Assembly: GCA_020137815.1 (NCBI GenBank)
Contig: CM035360.1
Location: 1,888,077-1,952,076, forward strand
DNA from: Hormiphora californensis
Taxonomy: Eukaryota; Ctenophora; Tentaculata; Cydippida; Pleurobrachiidae
Direction: 5' to 3'
DNA: 64,000 bases
Shown: positions 23,067 through 35,771 of the stretch, in pieces
How the letters are laid out: each line of letters begins with the position of its first letter
Numbering within the stretch: the stretch's first letter is position 1
Translations under genes and position numbers: made by a program
Notes under the pieces: generated by a model
Told to the model about the DNA's origin: nothing
Database searches by the model: none
The model's input: the letters and a program-made list of their open reading frames with translations, nothing else

Positions 23067-24287
23067 GGTTTAAATCCCGACGCCGATCCCGAGGCGCTAG
23101 CCGAGGCTAGGGTTCTCTTTTTAGAAGACGATAAAATTTCGAAAAAGAGCCCCCTAGGATGTTTAGATAACATGTTCTAGAGTGACAAAATGCCCGGAAG
23201 TAAGAGAGAAGTGTGTCATGGAATTAGCGCGGAGCCCGCGGAAGTTTGCGAAAGAATAAGATGAAAAGCGGAAATTTGCGATAATTTTCGACAAATATTT
23301 AACCTTTGCGTAGAAAGTGCTAACAATTTGGGCGCGCAAACTTTTCATAGAAAGAACACGCTTGGATTGCGCGCGCGTTGTTTTTAACCTTTTCCCCCGT
23401 CGACACTCGACTAAAAAGCCGGACCATAACCGTTCGTTACGAATTAAATACAAGTTATCTTAGTTGTCAAAGATAAAAATGTACAATATTGATGACAATT
23501 TAATATGTCACAAATAACCAGCAAAACGGTGTCACCTGAATAAGTAAATTCATAATAATAATAATAACACTCAAACGAATATCCTGCCCATATTCTACAG
23601 GTGCAGCAGAGCTTTACAGATGCTGCCACTGAAAGAAACTCAGAGCACTTAACTAAAACTTGAAACACTTTAATAGACTAAACTAAAAAACGGTGGAAAA
23701 TCCAAGTTATCCGGCTCACATATGTGGGAAAACATAATAGGCTCATTACACTCAAAAACTCGAAAAAGGCCACAGGTTATATATTACCATTTTCATTTGA
23801 TCACTCCATAGACACAGATGTTCAGAGAACAGATTCTGAAAAAACTGGGAAAGCTGAAAAACGGAATAAAATTACACACTCGTGCTTCACTGCAAACTCA
23901 AAGAATAAAGCTAAGTTAAAACTTGTCATGAGGAGGATACAGACTTAAGAACAATACTGCACCAACGAAGAGATGTGTTTTCAGCCGGGTTTTGAAATGA
24001 ATTAAACAAATAACCGATAAACTTATCACACGATATCGCTTGTCATCTCTATTATAATTTGGAGATGAACGTCGAAGTGGTGGTCGTTCGTTCAGTGCGT
24101 TTCTACGCGACAGTGCTCCTTCATAAAACACTTTATGTGACCAAAGCTGTAAAGCTGTTGCTCACACTTTTGGAACTTCCAGTGGAAGTTTGTTAATATT
24201 TTCGAATGAATTTTAAGATGCCAGTCTTCATGGTTACCAATTCAGTTGCCATGGCAACCGTGTTATTGACGTTGAAAGGGCGAAAAG

Positions 24288-24355
24288 AACTGCCCGGCGA
24301 AGCCGGGTGGGTTGTCAAAAAGCCCTTACTTGAGGCGCACCCAATGGGTGCGCTA
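24288..24355. repeat. GC-rich hairpins next to an AT tract
   Basis: Hairpin gcccggc-gaa-gccgggt at about 24291 and gcgcaccca-atgggtgcgc at about 24335, followed by (ta)n. Their type resembles the hairpins at 22997-23066. Confidence 0.6.
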
Positions 24356-24604
24356 GTATATATATATATATAACACCATGCTTGGCACAACTGCCCATTA
24401 AATTGTCAATAAATATCAATGTCACTACTCGATTACATTTTAGTTTAGTGTTATCAGACGACAGACGGGATAATCACACCGCTCAAAGAGCCTGGTAGAA
24501 CCTCAGCTTAGTATCACCAATCAACCAACCAACCTGTGGTAATAAAGAATTAGGCTGAGAATTTTGCGATATTTTGCGTGTAATCTCAAAGATTTAGGAC
24601 ATTA

Positions 24605-24768
24605 CAGTCGGACCCCGATTTAGTGGCCCCGATTTAGTGCCCCCGATTTAGTGGCAGGATTTTTTCCCCCGATATAGGAAATAAACATTATTTGACTCCG
24701 ATTTAGTGGCACCCCGATTTAGTGGCAGGATTTTTTTCCGGGGATGCCACTAAATCGGGGTCCGACTG
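24605..24768. mobile_element. pogo/Tigger-like MITE inserted in the satellite
   Basis: Inverted ends CAGTCGGACCCCGATTTAG and CTAAATCGGGGTCCGACTG, preceded by TA and followed by TTA, as expected for TA-targeting Tc1/mariner-superfamily elements. The inside holds three further copies of ccccgatttagtggc. It splits a satellite unit at ggacatta/tacttact. Confidence 0.85.
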
Positions 24769-26018
24769 TTATACTTACTGGGCAACATATATGGAGATAG
24801 ACAATTCCTCAGAAGAAATAGATGACAATCCTTATCGCCATGATATTCCTCACAACCCGTAGTAATGAAAAATTACGCTGAGCACAGCTGAAATTATTGA
24901 TTGAGTGTTAATTGAGAAATGAGATGATTTGCGTAGAAATGCGAGACTTTTGAGTAATTTTACGAACAAATATTGCGATTTTGCGATGATATGCGTGTAA
25001 TCTCGGAAGATCTAGGACATTACTTACTAGGCAACATATGGAGATAGACCATTCCTCAGAAGAAATAGATGACAATCCTTATCGCCATGATATTCCTCAC
25101 AGCCCGTAGTAATGAAAAATTACGCTGAGCACAGCTGAAATTATTGATTGAGTGTTAATTGAGAAATGAGATGATTTGCGTAGAAATGCGAGACTTTTGA
25201 GTAATTTTACGAACAAATATTGCGATTTTGCGATGATATGCGTGTAATCTCGGAAGATCTAGGACATTACTTACTAGGCAACATATGGAGATAGACCATT
25301 CCTCAGAAGAAATAGATTACAATCCTTATCGCCATGATATTCCTCACAGCCCGTAGTAATGAAAAATTACGCTGAGCACAGCTGAAATTATTGATTGAGT
25401 GTTAATTGAGAAATGAGATGATTTGCGTAGAAATGCGAGACTTTTGAGTAATGTTTACGAACAAATATTGCGATTTTGCGATGATATGCGTGTAATCTCG
25501 GAAGATCTAGGACATTACTTACTAGGCAACATATGGAGATAGACCATTCCTCAGAAGAAATAATTGACAATCCTTATCGCCATGATATTCCTCACAGCCC
25601 GTAGTAATGAAAAATTACGCTGAGCACAGCTGAAATTATTGATTGAGTGTTAATTGAGAAATGAGATGATTTGCGTAGAAATGCGAGACTTTTGAGTAAT
25701 TTTACGAACAAATATTGTGATTTTGCGATGATATGCGTGTAATCTCGGAAGATCTAGGACATTACTTACTAGGCAACATATGGAGATAGACCATTCCTCA
25801 GAAGAAATAGATGACAATCCTTATCGCCATGATATTCCTCACAGCCCGTAGTAATGAAAAATTACGCTGAGCACAGCTGAAATTATTGATTAAGAGTGTT
25901 AATTGAGAAATGAGATGATTTGCGTAGAAATGCGAGACTTTTGAGTAATTTTACGAACAAATATTGTGATTTTGCGATGATATGCGTGTAATCTCGGAAG
26001 ATCTAGGACATTACTTAC

Positions 26019-26183
26019 AGAGTTGAAGGGTGAGTCGAGCCGTCAGTACGGATTGTAAAATGCTCCACGTCAGTAAAACCTCCCGATTGTGTGTACTCGA
26101 CCATATCCAGCTGCATATAAAGCTCCTAGAGCCGATTATTACATTTATCTTAGATGGGGATTCCATTGTGTCTAGAAGTGAAA
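26019..26183 (-). other. Possible orphan exon between two halves of the satellite
   Basis: On the minus strand a 165-nt open block is bordered by gtcctcag (acceptor) and gtaagtaatg (donor). It encodes a normal-looking peptide with MESPSKINVIIGSRSFICSW. I do not recognise it and find no partner exons, so it is a weak candidate. The donor side runs straight into satellite sequence. Confidence 0.25.
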
Positions 26184-26229
26184 CTGAGGACACCTTTTAT
26201 CCCAATTATGAGCTCCCCTCCATTACCTA

Positions 26230-26610
26230 GTGTTCCCCTTTTTAGAGGATAGCCATCACGGCAAGAAAAGATAAAGGAGCCCCGAGAGAATATTATGGAA
26301 CACTGAGTATAGTTGTGCTAAGTGGAATGGGTCGGTTAAAAGGTGGAAATTAATTCCACGATAAATGTAGAGGTTTTGCTTGGCCGCTCTCTAACCGCAA
26401 CCCACATGTACATGGCCATAGCATAAAACGCAACGATGACATATAAACATTTAATACTCAAATACCTCAACTACTCTCGTAACATGTCAATATCAAGTCC
26501 AGAAACAAAGCAAATTTAAGCTCTTAGTTCGAGCAACCTCACAAAAATAAACATTCCTCCATTTCCCTCGCTCATGTCTTCATTCACCCACACGTGCTTC
26601 CCCATACTCC
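26230..26610. other. Unassigned spacer inside the satellite region
   Basis: About 380 bp unlike the satellite unit. I see no gene, hairpin or repeat in it. Confidence 0.5.
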
Positions 26611-29579
26611 AATGGACCATTCCTCAGAACAGATAGAAAAAAATTCCAATAGTCAGATAATTCTTCATAACCTGTAAATTTAATGAGAAATTACGCTGAG
26701 AATAGAGAATGTGAGGAAAATGCGATGTTTTGCGTATAGATGCGAGACATTTGAGTAATTTTACGAACTAGTATCCTAATTTAGCGATATTTTGCGTGTG
26801 ATTTCGAACATTTAGGACTTTACTTACTAGGCAACATATAATGGAGATAGTTACATAATAGACCATTCCTCAGAAGAAATAGATTACAATCCTTATCGCC
26901 AGGATATTCCTCACAACCCGTAGTAATGAAAAATTACGCTGAGCACAGCTGAAATTATTGATTGAGAGTATTAATTGAGAAATGAGATGATTTGCGTAGA
27001 AATGCGAGACTTTTGAGTAATTTTACGAACAAATATTGTGATTTTGCGATGATATGCGTGAAATCTCGAAGATCTAGGACATTACTTACTGGGCAACATA
27101 TGGAGATAGACCATTCCTCAGAAGAAATAGATTACAATCCTTATCGTTAGGTTATTTCTCACAACCCGTAGTAATGAAAAATTACGCTGAGCACAGCTGA
27201 GAATATTGAATGAGTGTTAATTGAGAAATGAGATGATTTGCGTAGAAATGCGAGACTTTTGAGTAATTTTACGAACAAATATTGTGATTTTGCGATGATA
27301 TGCGTGAAATCTCGAAGATCTAGGACATTACTTACTGGGCAACATATGGAGATAGACCATTCCTCAGAAGAAATAGATGACAATCCTTATCGCCATGATA
27401 TTCCTCACAGCCCGTAGTAATGAAAAATTACGCTGAGCACAGCTGAAATTATTGATTGAGTGTTAATTGAGAAATGAGATGATTTGCGTAGAAATGCGAG
27501 ACTTTTGAGTAATTTTACGAACAAATATTGTGATTTTGCGATGATATGCGTGTAATCTCGGAAGATCTAGGACATTACTTACTAGGCAACATATGGAGAT
27601 AGACCATTCCTCAGAAGAAATAGATGACAATCCTTATCGCCATGATATTCCTCACAGCCCGTAGTAATGAAAAATTACGCTGAGCACAGCTGAAATTATT
27701 GATTGAGTGTTAATTGAGAAATGAGATGATTTGCGTAGAAATGCGAGACTTTTGAGTAATTTTACGAACAAATATTGCGATTTTGCGATGATATGCGTGT
27801 AATCTCGGAAGATCTGGGACATTACTTACTAGGCAACATATGGAGATAGACCATTCCTCAGAAGAAATAGATGACAATCCTTATCGCCATGATATTCCTC
27901 ACAGCCCGTAGTAATGAAAAATTACGCTGAGCACAGCTGAAATTATTGATTGAGTGTTAATTGAGAAATGAGATGATTTGCGTAGAAATGCGAGACTTTT
28001 GAGTAATTTTACGAACAAATATTGTGATTTTGCGATGAGATGCGTGTAATCTCGGAAGATCTAGGACATTACTTACTAGGCAACATATGGAGATAGACCA
28101 TTCCTCAGAAGAAATAGATGACAATCCTTATCGCCATGATATTCCTCACAGCCCGTAGTAATGAAAAATTACGCTGAGCACAGCTGAAATTATTGATTGA
28201 GTGTTAATTGAGAAATGAGATGATTTGCGTAGAAATGCGAGACTTTTGAGTAATGTTACGAACAAATATTGCGATTTTGCGATGATATGCGTGTAATCTC
28301 GGAAGATCTAGGACATTACTTACTAGGCAACATATGGAGATAGACCATTCCTCAGAAGAAATAGATGACAATCCTTATCGCCATGATATTCCTCACAACC
28401 CGTAGTAATGAAAAATTACGCTGAGCACAGCTGAAATTATTGATTGAGAGTGTTAATTGAGAAATGAGATGATTTGCGTAGAAATGCGAGACTTTTGAGT
28501 AATTTTACGAACAAATATTGTGATTTTGCGATGATATGCGTGAAATCTCGAAGATCTAGGACATTACTTACTGGGCAACATATGGAGATAGACCATTCCT
28601 CAGAAGAAATAGATTACAATCCTTATCGTCAGGTTATTTCTCACAACCCGTAGTAATGAAAAATTACGCTGAGCACAGCTGAAATTATTGATTGAGAGTG
28701 TTAATTGAGAAATGAGATGATTTGCGTAGAAATGCGAGACTTTTGAGTAATTTTACGAACAAATATTGTGATTTTGCGATGATATGCGTGAAATCTCGAA
28801 GATCTAGGACATTACTTACTGGGCAACATATGGAGATAGACCATTCCTCAGAAGAAATAGATTACAATCCTTATCGTCAGGTTATTTCTCACAACCCGTA
28901 GTAATGAAAAATTACGCTGAGCACAGCTGAGAATATTGAATGAGTGTTAATTGAGAAATGAGATGATTTGCGTAGAAATGCGAGACTTTTGAGTAATTTT
29001 ACGAACAAATGTTGTGATTTTGCGATGATATGCGTGTAATCTCGGAAGATCTAGGACATTACTTACTAGGCAACATATGGAGATAGACCATTCCTCAGAA
29101 GAAATAGATTACAATCCTTATCGCCATAACATTCCTCACAACCCGTAGTAATGAAAAATTACGCTGAGCACAGCTGAAATTATTGATTGAGTGTTAATTG
29201 AGAAATGAGATGATTTGCGTAGAAATGCGAGACTTTTGAGTAATTTTACGAACAAATATTGTGATTTTGCGATGATATGCGTGTAATCTCGGAAGATCTA
29301 GGACACTACTTACTAGGCAACATATGGAGATAGACCATTCCTCAGAAGAAATAGATTACAATCCTTATCGCCATTTAACATTCCTCACAACCCGTAGTAA
29401 TGAAAACAAATATATCAACTGATCCCTCCTTTTTCGATAATTAACACCTCTTTATTGGTTGTCACGGCGTGTGCCCCTAGGGTATGGATTTGGATTATGG
29501 GAGTTCTTCGAATATTTCTGCGCTGGCAGGAGCAAAGTGTGTCATTTTCAAGCCGTCATTATATTATATAGGTTCACAA

Positions 29580-32500
29580 TTACCGAGTGTGCGTTATCTT
29601 TCGAGAAAACTTCTTGTACCCTGCCGCTATCGACAAGGCTTCGCCCATCTGTAACTTCAGATTTTGTCCGGGGGTGTTGTCCACGGCAAGTGATGTTACC
29701 CTAACATTCCTTTCCACAGCTGCAGTGTGGCAAGGCATTGGCGCATTGTTTGGAAGGACTGGCGCCTCAGGTATGGGCATCCACGGCTGGTTGTTATCAG
29801 ATATGTAGACTCGGTACTCGTGGTACACCGGTCCCTCACGAATGAAAATGAGGTCCCGTACAGACGTTGCCTTATCGTTCAGTAGGGGTGGCCGGTAAGT
29901 AGATAGCCCGGGCTTTCGTTTAAAGCTGGTGTCCCCTAGTTTTAAAGTTTTGGTGTTGCAACTTATTATTGCGATTTTCGTGGAAAGCGTTCAAAGTTTA
30001 TCATAGCAATTCGAGCCTTCCCTTGATCAATCCCAGTTAAGGCCTAAGCCCTACGGGCATATGAAAATGTTTTTTATTTGATTATTTACTGTGTACCTTG
30101 AAGAAGATGATCTGGGTGAATAGCATGTGCGTTTTTCTTGAGTGAATCCACCAGTTCAGGGTAGTGGTCCCTCACACGCGTTAGCAAATCATAAAAATGT
30201 TGTGGTCCGTTTTTTAGCTCCCATTTCCTCCTTACCACTAGGTGTGTCTGTAAAGTTGGAAGTTTATCTTAATTGCACAATACTACTTTACTATACTCTA
30301 CCCCCTACTTTACTCTACCCCCACTTACATTGAATCGCCTGTTATACCTCATCAGTAGTCACATCATACCAAAACATTTCAGTTCACTACCCTAAGTATC
30401 TATGCCCACCACACACTCTATCATCCATTCGGTTGACGACGAATACCAAAGTGATGGTAACTTATTTATAGTACCAATGTAACTCGTGGTTTCATTGGTT
30501 ATTGTTAAATGAAAGGGTTCAACTTTACTTACTGGTAGGTAAACAGAGAGAATGTAGTTCACAAATCGGAACATTTCGGGGGTGGTCGCTATAGGGTCTG
30601 TTGACATGAAAATTCTCAGTCCTCGGCTTGCCCTAGTGTACCAACGAACTGAAGAGAGTTTGCCTATCTTCTTCTTGGCCTCTTTGTCAGTGAGATTTCC
30701 TGTAAAAAGTAATCTTTTAATATATATGACACCACCTAGCGAATGGTATCCTACCTTGTGTACTGAAAAATATATAAAAATTAAAAATCATTAGCGCACA
30801 ACTTACCATTGCATAACGCTTCCGCAAGTGAAAAAAGTTGCTTCAAGTCTGAAGACAATTCTAGCTTATTATGCCCCTCAATCATTGGTTTCAGTGCAGT
30901 GAAAGCTGGGAACTTCCTTACAGGTAGCTCCCACACTGCACATCCCAGCTTCTCCCCCAGCTCCCCCTCAAATGTAGTTGGTCCTGGACAACAACTAGTA
31001 TCAAGATCACAGTTAATTCACAACGTGGCAACAAAACTCTGTGTCGGCCTAAAAATACCTTTCGTTGCGAGGAGTATTTTCTCCTGGTGAGAGTTGTCCG
31101 GAGTGTACTTCACATGTTTCAGTAGTACTTCCCCAAGATGAACCAAGCATATGGCACGGATAACCCGACGTTCCAACAACCGTTCCAATAGTGATATCAA
31201 CGCATCCTGAAAATGATTGATTTACATTAAATACAGATTTTACTGGACTCGACCGATTTACCCCCTCCTCTATATATATATATATATGTACTGGGCTTTC
31301 AATCTTTCCACATAACCGGATTTAACTAAGCAAAATGTGAACTAACTTACCACTCCAACATTACAATTCTCCCCATCAGTTCCAATGACAATTACTAACT
31401 CAAAGGACCCGCCTGTCATTTTCATAAACTCCCTGAGAGCCTCAAGCTGGTTTTTCGCTGAAGTTTAATTGATATGAAACAAATGAAAAGGGTCGGTGAT
31501 TCAAAAACAAATCTGGTAGATTTAAGCGCTTAGAAATTTAAAATACCTGAAGCAGGCCCAAGTATTCTTCCAAAAGATAAATATCGTGACCCAGGCTCGG
31601 AGACAATTGTCAAATTTTTGAACTCCTCATCACATTTTCCATCAATATACAGCCCTTAAAAATGTATTAGTTTTAACAAGTAATAAAAGTCATAACAAAA
31701 AATCAGGACCATGGACGCAATTCGTTCAACATAATTTATAATGAAAATTTCGAGAACTGGTCTTATACATTAGTCATTACATATATACGGTAAGATCAGT
31801 ACTCGAAATTGTCAACATTACCCACCTAATGGACTTCCGACATCAAGAGAATTGAAATGGTTCTGTCGCATTCTAACGGCTGCTAACCGCACCTTTGATT
31901 CAGTGACAAGAGGGATGTTATGAGGGGTGCTTTGGAATGCCTCAGAAACTATCCTTGAAAGGGTGTTGAGGCCTACCGACAGCATCCTACTCAATTGAAC
32001 TAAATCCTCAAGCTGCAATGTGTTGTAAGGCCTAGTACTATCCTGGGGAAAAAATTGATAGCTATTTTAATAAGCAGAATAAAGAGATCTGAGCAAGAAT
32101 TAAATAGGGAGTGGTAGAGCATCGAGCGCGTCTCTCTGGAGGTCCCTGGTTCAATTCCCGGTCGAACCCAGTATTTTTCGATTTTCTTCCCTATTTAATT
32201 CTTGCTCAGATCTCTTTATTCTGAATATTCAATTAATCTCTCCTTGACCGAGATCTGCCCGTGTGTGTGTGAAATTCCCCTATATAACCGTTGTACGGAG
32301 GGCGTGTGAGTGTGTATCAGCACCAGAAGGAGATATCAAAATTACTTCCTCTATTTTAATAAGTAAGAGATAATAATTATTTTACCTCGAAACTATCACT
32401 TGACGTGTAAATTACAGTCGCCTTCCTTAGTATCTTGATTGCTCTCTCAGTGTTATCTAAAGGAATAGAAGGTATAAACATGCATCAAATCATACAACAC

Positions 32501-34432
32501 TCCTCTTACTCAAAACACTAAAACTCTATTCAATTAACCGTTCACCTATAGGCTATATCTGACAAAGAACGGGATGGTCATGGTAGCGATAACGGGGCTC
32601 GGTAAATATTCTCACCTTGGGTCTCTCCATCTTGAGAACCTATGGAAATGGAAATATTCCACTGTTCTTCAAGAGATTCAATGACCGAAGCAAACTCTTC
32701 GAATCTCAGATCCAACAGCGTGTCCTTGAGAGCTCTTTGTGGAGTTACTTGCGTTGATATCTCAACTGTACGTGGTCTTTTTGGTGTGGTTAGATCGCTG
32801 ATAAAAATTGTGGTTGATAAAATGTAAGGATCTAAGCATTTTTCCCTGCCAAGATGGATGCGAAGCATCCACTCGGATAATAATTTTAGCACTTGTGCTA
32901 AAACGATTATTCAGGGTTCACAAATCTCCGATTTCTTGGAGGTTACTCGCGAGCACGATTTTGCGGAATTCAAACTCTCATTAGCTAATTGAAGGCGGTC
33001 AGAACACATACACCTATGAAATTAAACGCAGAGAAACTCGGCACTATGGACCCATAATGCAGATAATCTTGTTTTATTATATGTTTTAAGGAAAGTGGAT
33101 AAACATTGTTACTGTTTGGAAAAAAATTAGTTTTGTATAATGTACAATACAGACTGATCAAAGAGAACATGTACTCGATTATAAATGTATGTACAATAAA
33201 TATATATATCATATATTTCTACTATCCTTTATACCAGGTATCAGTTCAAATATTTCTAAAATATGTACTGGCAGTAATTACATTCCATTACAATTATACC
33301 TCGATTTTTCTTGGATCACGCTTTCGTCACATTGAAAAACAGGTAATGGATCACTGAAGTGAAATTTATTAGTACTTTTCACACCAGGGACATGATTAAT
33401 TGTTGTGGTATCGATACAAACTAAAGATAATCTCTGAATGACGAATGGTGATGGAATAAAATCACACCTTATATTCGTAGGAGTAGAGTGCACAATGTTT
33501 TTATCCGTGTTTGGGAAGTCGTGTCCGTCCTCGGGTATGGAACTTTCCAAATCATCATTTGATTTTGACCTAAGTTGATAAATTTAGATCACATAACCGC
33601 TCACATGACACCCAACAGTCCACTGTGTCACCAGAGACAGTGGACTGCTGTGATTACGCATAATGAATACTGTGACTTAATTACGGGCCCTTTTCGCTCG
33701 AAAGACGAAATGCATTGACTAGTTGTTGAAAATCGTAACACCCCGAATATGCTAGCAACAGTATTAGAGAGTTTATATCTAAATGTTATTTAATTTTTTC
33801 CTTCATTATTTCTGCGTCACAAATAAATCATAAATATCATATGTTATATGACGAGGAGACCCATCGTGTTTGTCACGCAAATTAATAATAACTATTATTA
33901 TATCTTACTAACATCCCCACGACGAACGGTTTCACAAACGACTGGAGCTGTTTTTTTCTGTCACTTGTGTCTCTTCTCTTCACTAGTAAATTTGCCCTTT
34001 CGTACAGTTTTTTTAACTTCCTGTGAGTACAAGAATTATTGCATTATTCATTCAATCTGCTAATTTCTACACCCTGAATGATATTTTAGCACACTTGCTA
34101 AAGAGACCATCCGGGTGACCTGAGTTTTATGAGATTGTGACGTGGTTGGCCGACACGACACACTTTGTTTATTTATATTTTAGGGGCCAGTGGGGGGACG
34201 GACATTGTTAGTTTAATATCACAAGACTAACTTACAAACTGATTCTTTTGGCATCGTCTTCCTCGAAGAATAACGAGGCCAACTCCTTCCCTGCTTCTCT
34301 ATACACTGCTTGAACACCAATCGTTTTCGATCCTTGGTTCATTCGGAACTTTAACCATCCCAGCACAAGTTTCTCTGATGGCAATTCTACTGTAAAACGT
34401 TCAACGGGCGGGAAAAACTTCTCGAATCCCAT
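29580..34432 (-). CDS. Twelve-exon gene of an RNase-H-like, transposase-related family
   Basis: Exons: 34236-34432, 33300-33569, 32616-32845, 32386-32456, 31826-32042, 31547-31654, 31351-31457, 31059-31206, 30807-30983, 30533-30699, 30097-30247 and 29580-29935. They sum to 2199 nt, 732 codons, with all phases closing. The C-terminal two thirds match, by recall, a repeated invertebrate protein family: LYIDGK (family DGK), VIVIGTDGENCNVG (family FDTTASNTG), ISLLERLLERRVIRAICLVH (family LLE...LACRHH), TTFEGELGEK, SSVRWYTRASRGLRIFMSTD (family SRWLTTANRILRLYVST), GPQHFYDLL and a final PCHTAAVERNVRVTSLA (family CHTQAVE). D-x-D-E-like acidic residues survive, but the usual two His after LAC are reduced to one. 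No terminal repeats flank the gene, and the intron-rich structure argues for a host (domesticated) gene. Function unknown. Confidence 0.75.
32075..32223. mobile_element. tRNA-like sequence inside a perfect 36-bp inverted repeat
   Basis: Arms at 32075-32110 and 32188-32223 (cagaataaagagatctgagc...) are perfect complements. The 77-nt loop contains tRNA promoter boxes: gtggtagagcat (A-box-like) and ggttcaattcc (B box, fits GGTTCAANNCC) with a T-arm-like cctggttcaattcccgg. The acceptor stem is not a normal tRNA stem. It lies in intron 4 of the 732-codon gene. Best read as a tRNA-derived element or pseudogene. Confidence 0.75.
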
Positions 34433-34451
34433 GGCTAATGGTGAGCGACGT

Positions 34452-34453
<2 letters not shown>

Positions 34454-34532
<79 letters not shown>
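34454..34532. repeat. (GA)n just upstream of the 732-codon gene
   Basis: About 78 bp of pure GA starting 22 bp before the minus-strand start codon at 34432, so it lies in the promoter or 5' UTR as CT on the sense strand. Confidence 0.95.
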
Positions 34533-34535
<3 letters not shown>

Positions 34536-34716
34536 GGATCCGTTCGGCCATCTTGTAGCCAGGACGTCACTTTAGTAGCGGGCCCTTGAGTATAGTTTCC
34601 GGAAATTGGTTTCCAGGAACGAGGAAAGAAGAAACTTAAATGCAAGAAATTAATGAAGGAACTTATATGAGATTTAATGAATAGCACCAGTTCACCAGTG
34701 CTATTGTCTCTCATAT

Positions 34717-34718
<2 letters not shown>

Positions 34719-34814
<96 letters not shown>

Positions 34815-34816
34815 GA
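34719..34816. repeat. (GA)n microsatellite
   Basis: Second GA tract of about 98 bp with two single-base interruptions (gggaga), about 190 bp from the previous one. Confidence 0.95.
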
Positions 34817-34886
34817 AGGGGGTGATAAAGAGGAAAAGAGAAAGTGTAAGAGGGCTGGTGGTAGGGGTAGTAGTCGAGGGGAAAGA

Positions 34887-35152
34887 TGGGGTAATCACTA
34901 TAGTCGATTGAAAAAAACACAGTTCTTGAAATGTAGAATATTTAAAAGCACGAATGCATGGTAGACTACCTACAGCATTGGATTTGACATGATTTAGCTA
35001 ATTAATTTCTGAGAAACCTCGAGTTTTCAATCAAATTAACATTTTGAATACATGAAAAAGGAAGAGCTCTACGAAACGAACGATTAATGGGGTAATCACT
35101 ATAGTCGATTGATAAAAACACAGTTCTTGAAATGTAGAAGATTTAAAAGCAG
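34887..35152. repeat. Direct duplication, ~65 bp, 202 bp apart
   Basis: The block ggggtaatcactatagtcga through tttaaaagca occurs at 34887 and again at 35089 with few changes. Surrounding AT-rich sequence is partly duplicated too. No gene seen between 34930 and 35330. Confidence 0.75.
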
Positions 35153-35539
35153 TCCCCTGGATTTGACATAATTTAGCTAAATCATTTAGCTAAGTTTTCA
35201 ATTAAACAGACCATGGCATCACATAATAAAAACTTCACCCACGTTTGAATAGAGCCCTACGAAACAATTCTTTACCGGGACAGATAATAGAGCTGGTGGT
35301 AGAGGCTGTAGTAACATAGGGGAAAGATGGGAGAAAACATTCAAGATCTCTTGGCCTTGCTCCGTAGGTTCATCCGTGGTTCAATATTGTTAATTATCCT
35401 TAATATTCTTTTACCATTCTCTTTCTCAAACTTAACCTTCTGTGAACAAAATATAGACGATCACTGCGCTGGCAAGCGCAAAGGTTACCCCCCCCCCCCA
35501 AAACGCTGCCAGAAACGTTTTATGGGTGTTTGGCTGAAA

Positions 35540-35700
35540 AGCCGGATTTCAGAAGTCTATAGCGTGGCTCTCTTTCATCCATTTGACTTGAAATTTGGAA
35601 TGCATACCCGGCTCGGGGTCTTTGACTTATATTACAAATCTCAAGTCTCTATCTCATCTGGGTCCGGAGTTACAGACTGGACCCATATTTGCTATAGATT
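35540..35700. other. Diverged half of the 61137-type palindromic element
   Basis: Contains aatctcaagtctctatctca followed by tctgggtccggagttac, resembling one arm of the element at 61137-61373 (aagtctctatcttatcaggg, ggtggagctatg). The 144-codon plus-strand frame over it (35327-35761) is therefore not taken as a gene. Confidence 0.4.
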
Positions 35701-35771
35701 CAGTGTAACGGACAGCGTGGCCAAATACCTTAGTCGGTGGTTCTCTCGAGGACAGGGGTGAAGCGTCTCCA

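Larger units (their letters stand above)
24531..29420. repeat. Satellite array, unit about 247 bp
   Basis: About 15-16 head-to-tail copies of a unit containing ggacattacttactaggcaa, gtaatgaaaaattacgctga and gatttgcgtagaaatgcgag. Measured spacings are 247 and 248 bp. Units at the outer left edge (24531-24603) and in the middle (26610-26825) are diverged, while most inner units are nearly identical. The array is interrupted by a pogo-like MITE at 24605-24768 and by unrelated sequence at 26019-26610. Frames inside it are not genes. Confidence 0.95.

Noticed and set aside
25388-27383. Repeated 60-74-codon minus-strand frames starting MS(I/S)ISSEEWSISICC
   Set aside because: Same frame in every satellite unit; it is satellite sequence, not a gene family.
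32100-32170. Functional tRNA gene
   Set aside because: A- and B-box-like motifs exist, but no proper acceptor stem can be formed and the T stem has a mismatch.
35327-35761. 144-codon plus-strand frame with a hydrophobic start
   Set aside because: Its second half matches an arm of the palindromic element at 61137-61373 and it contains a C9 run; not supported as a gene.
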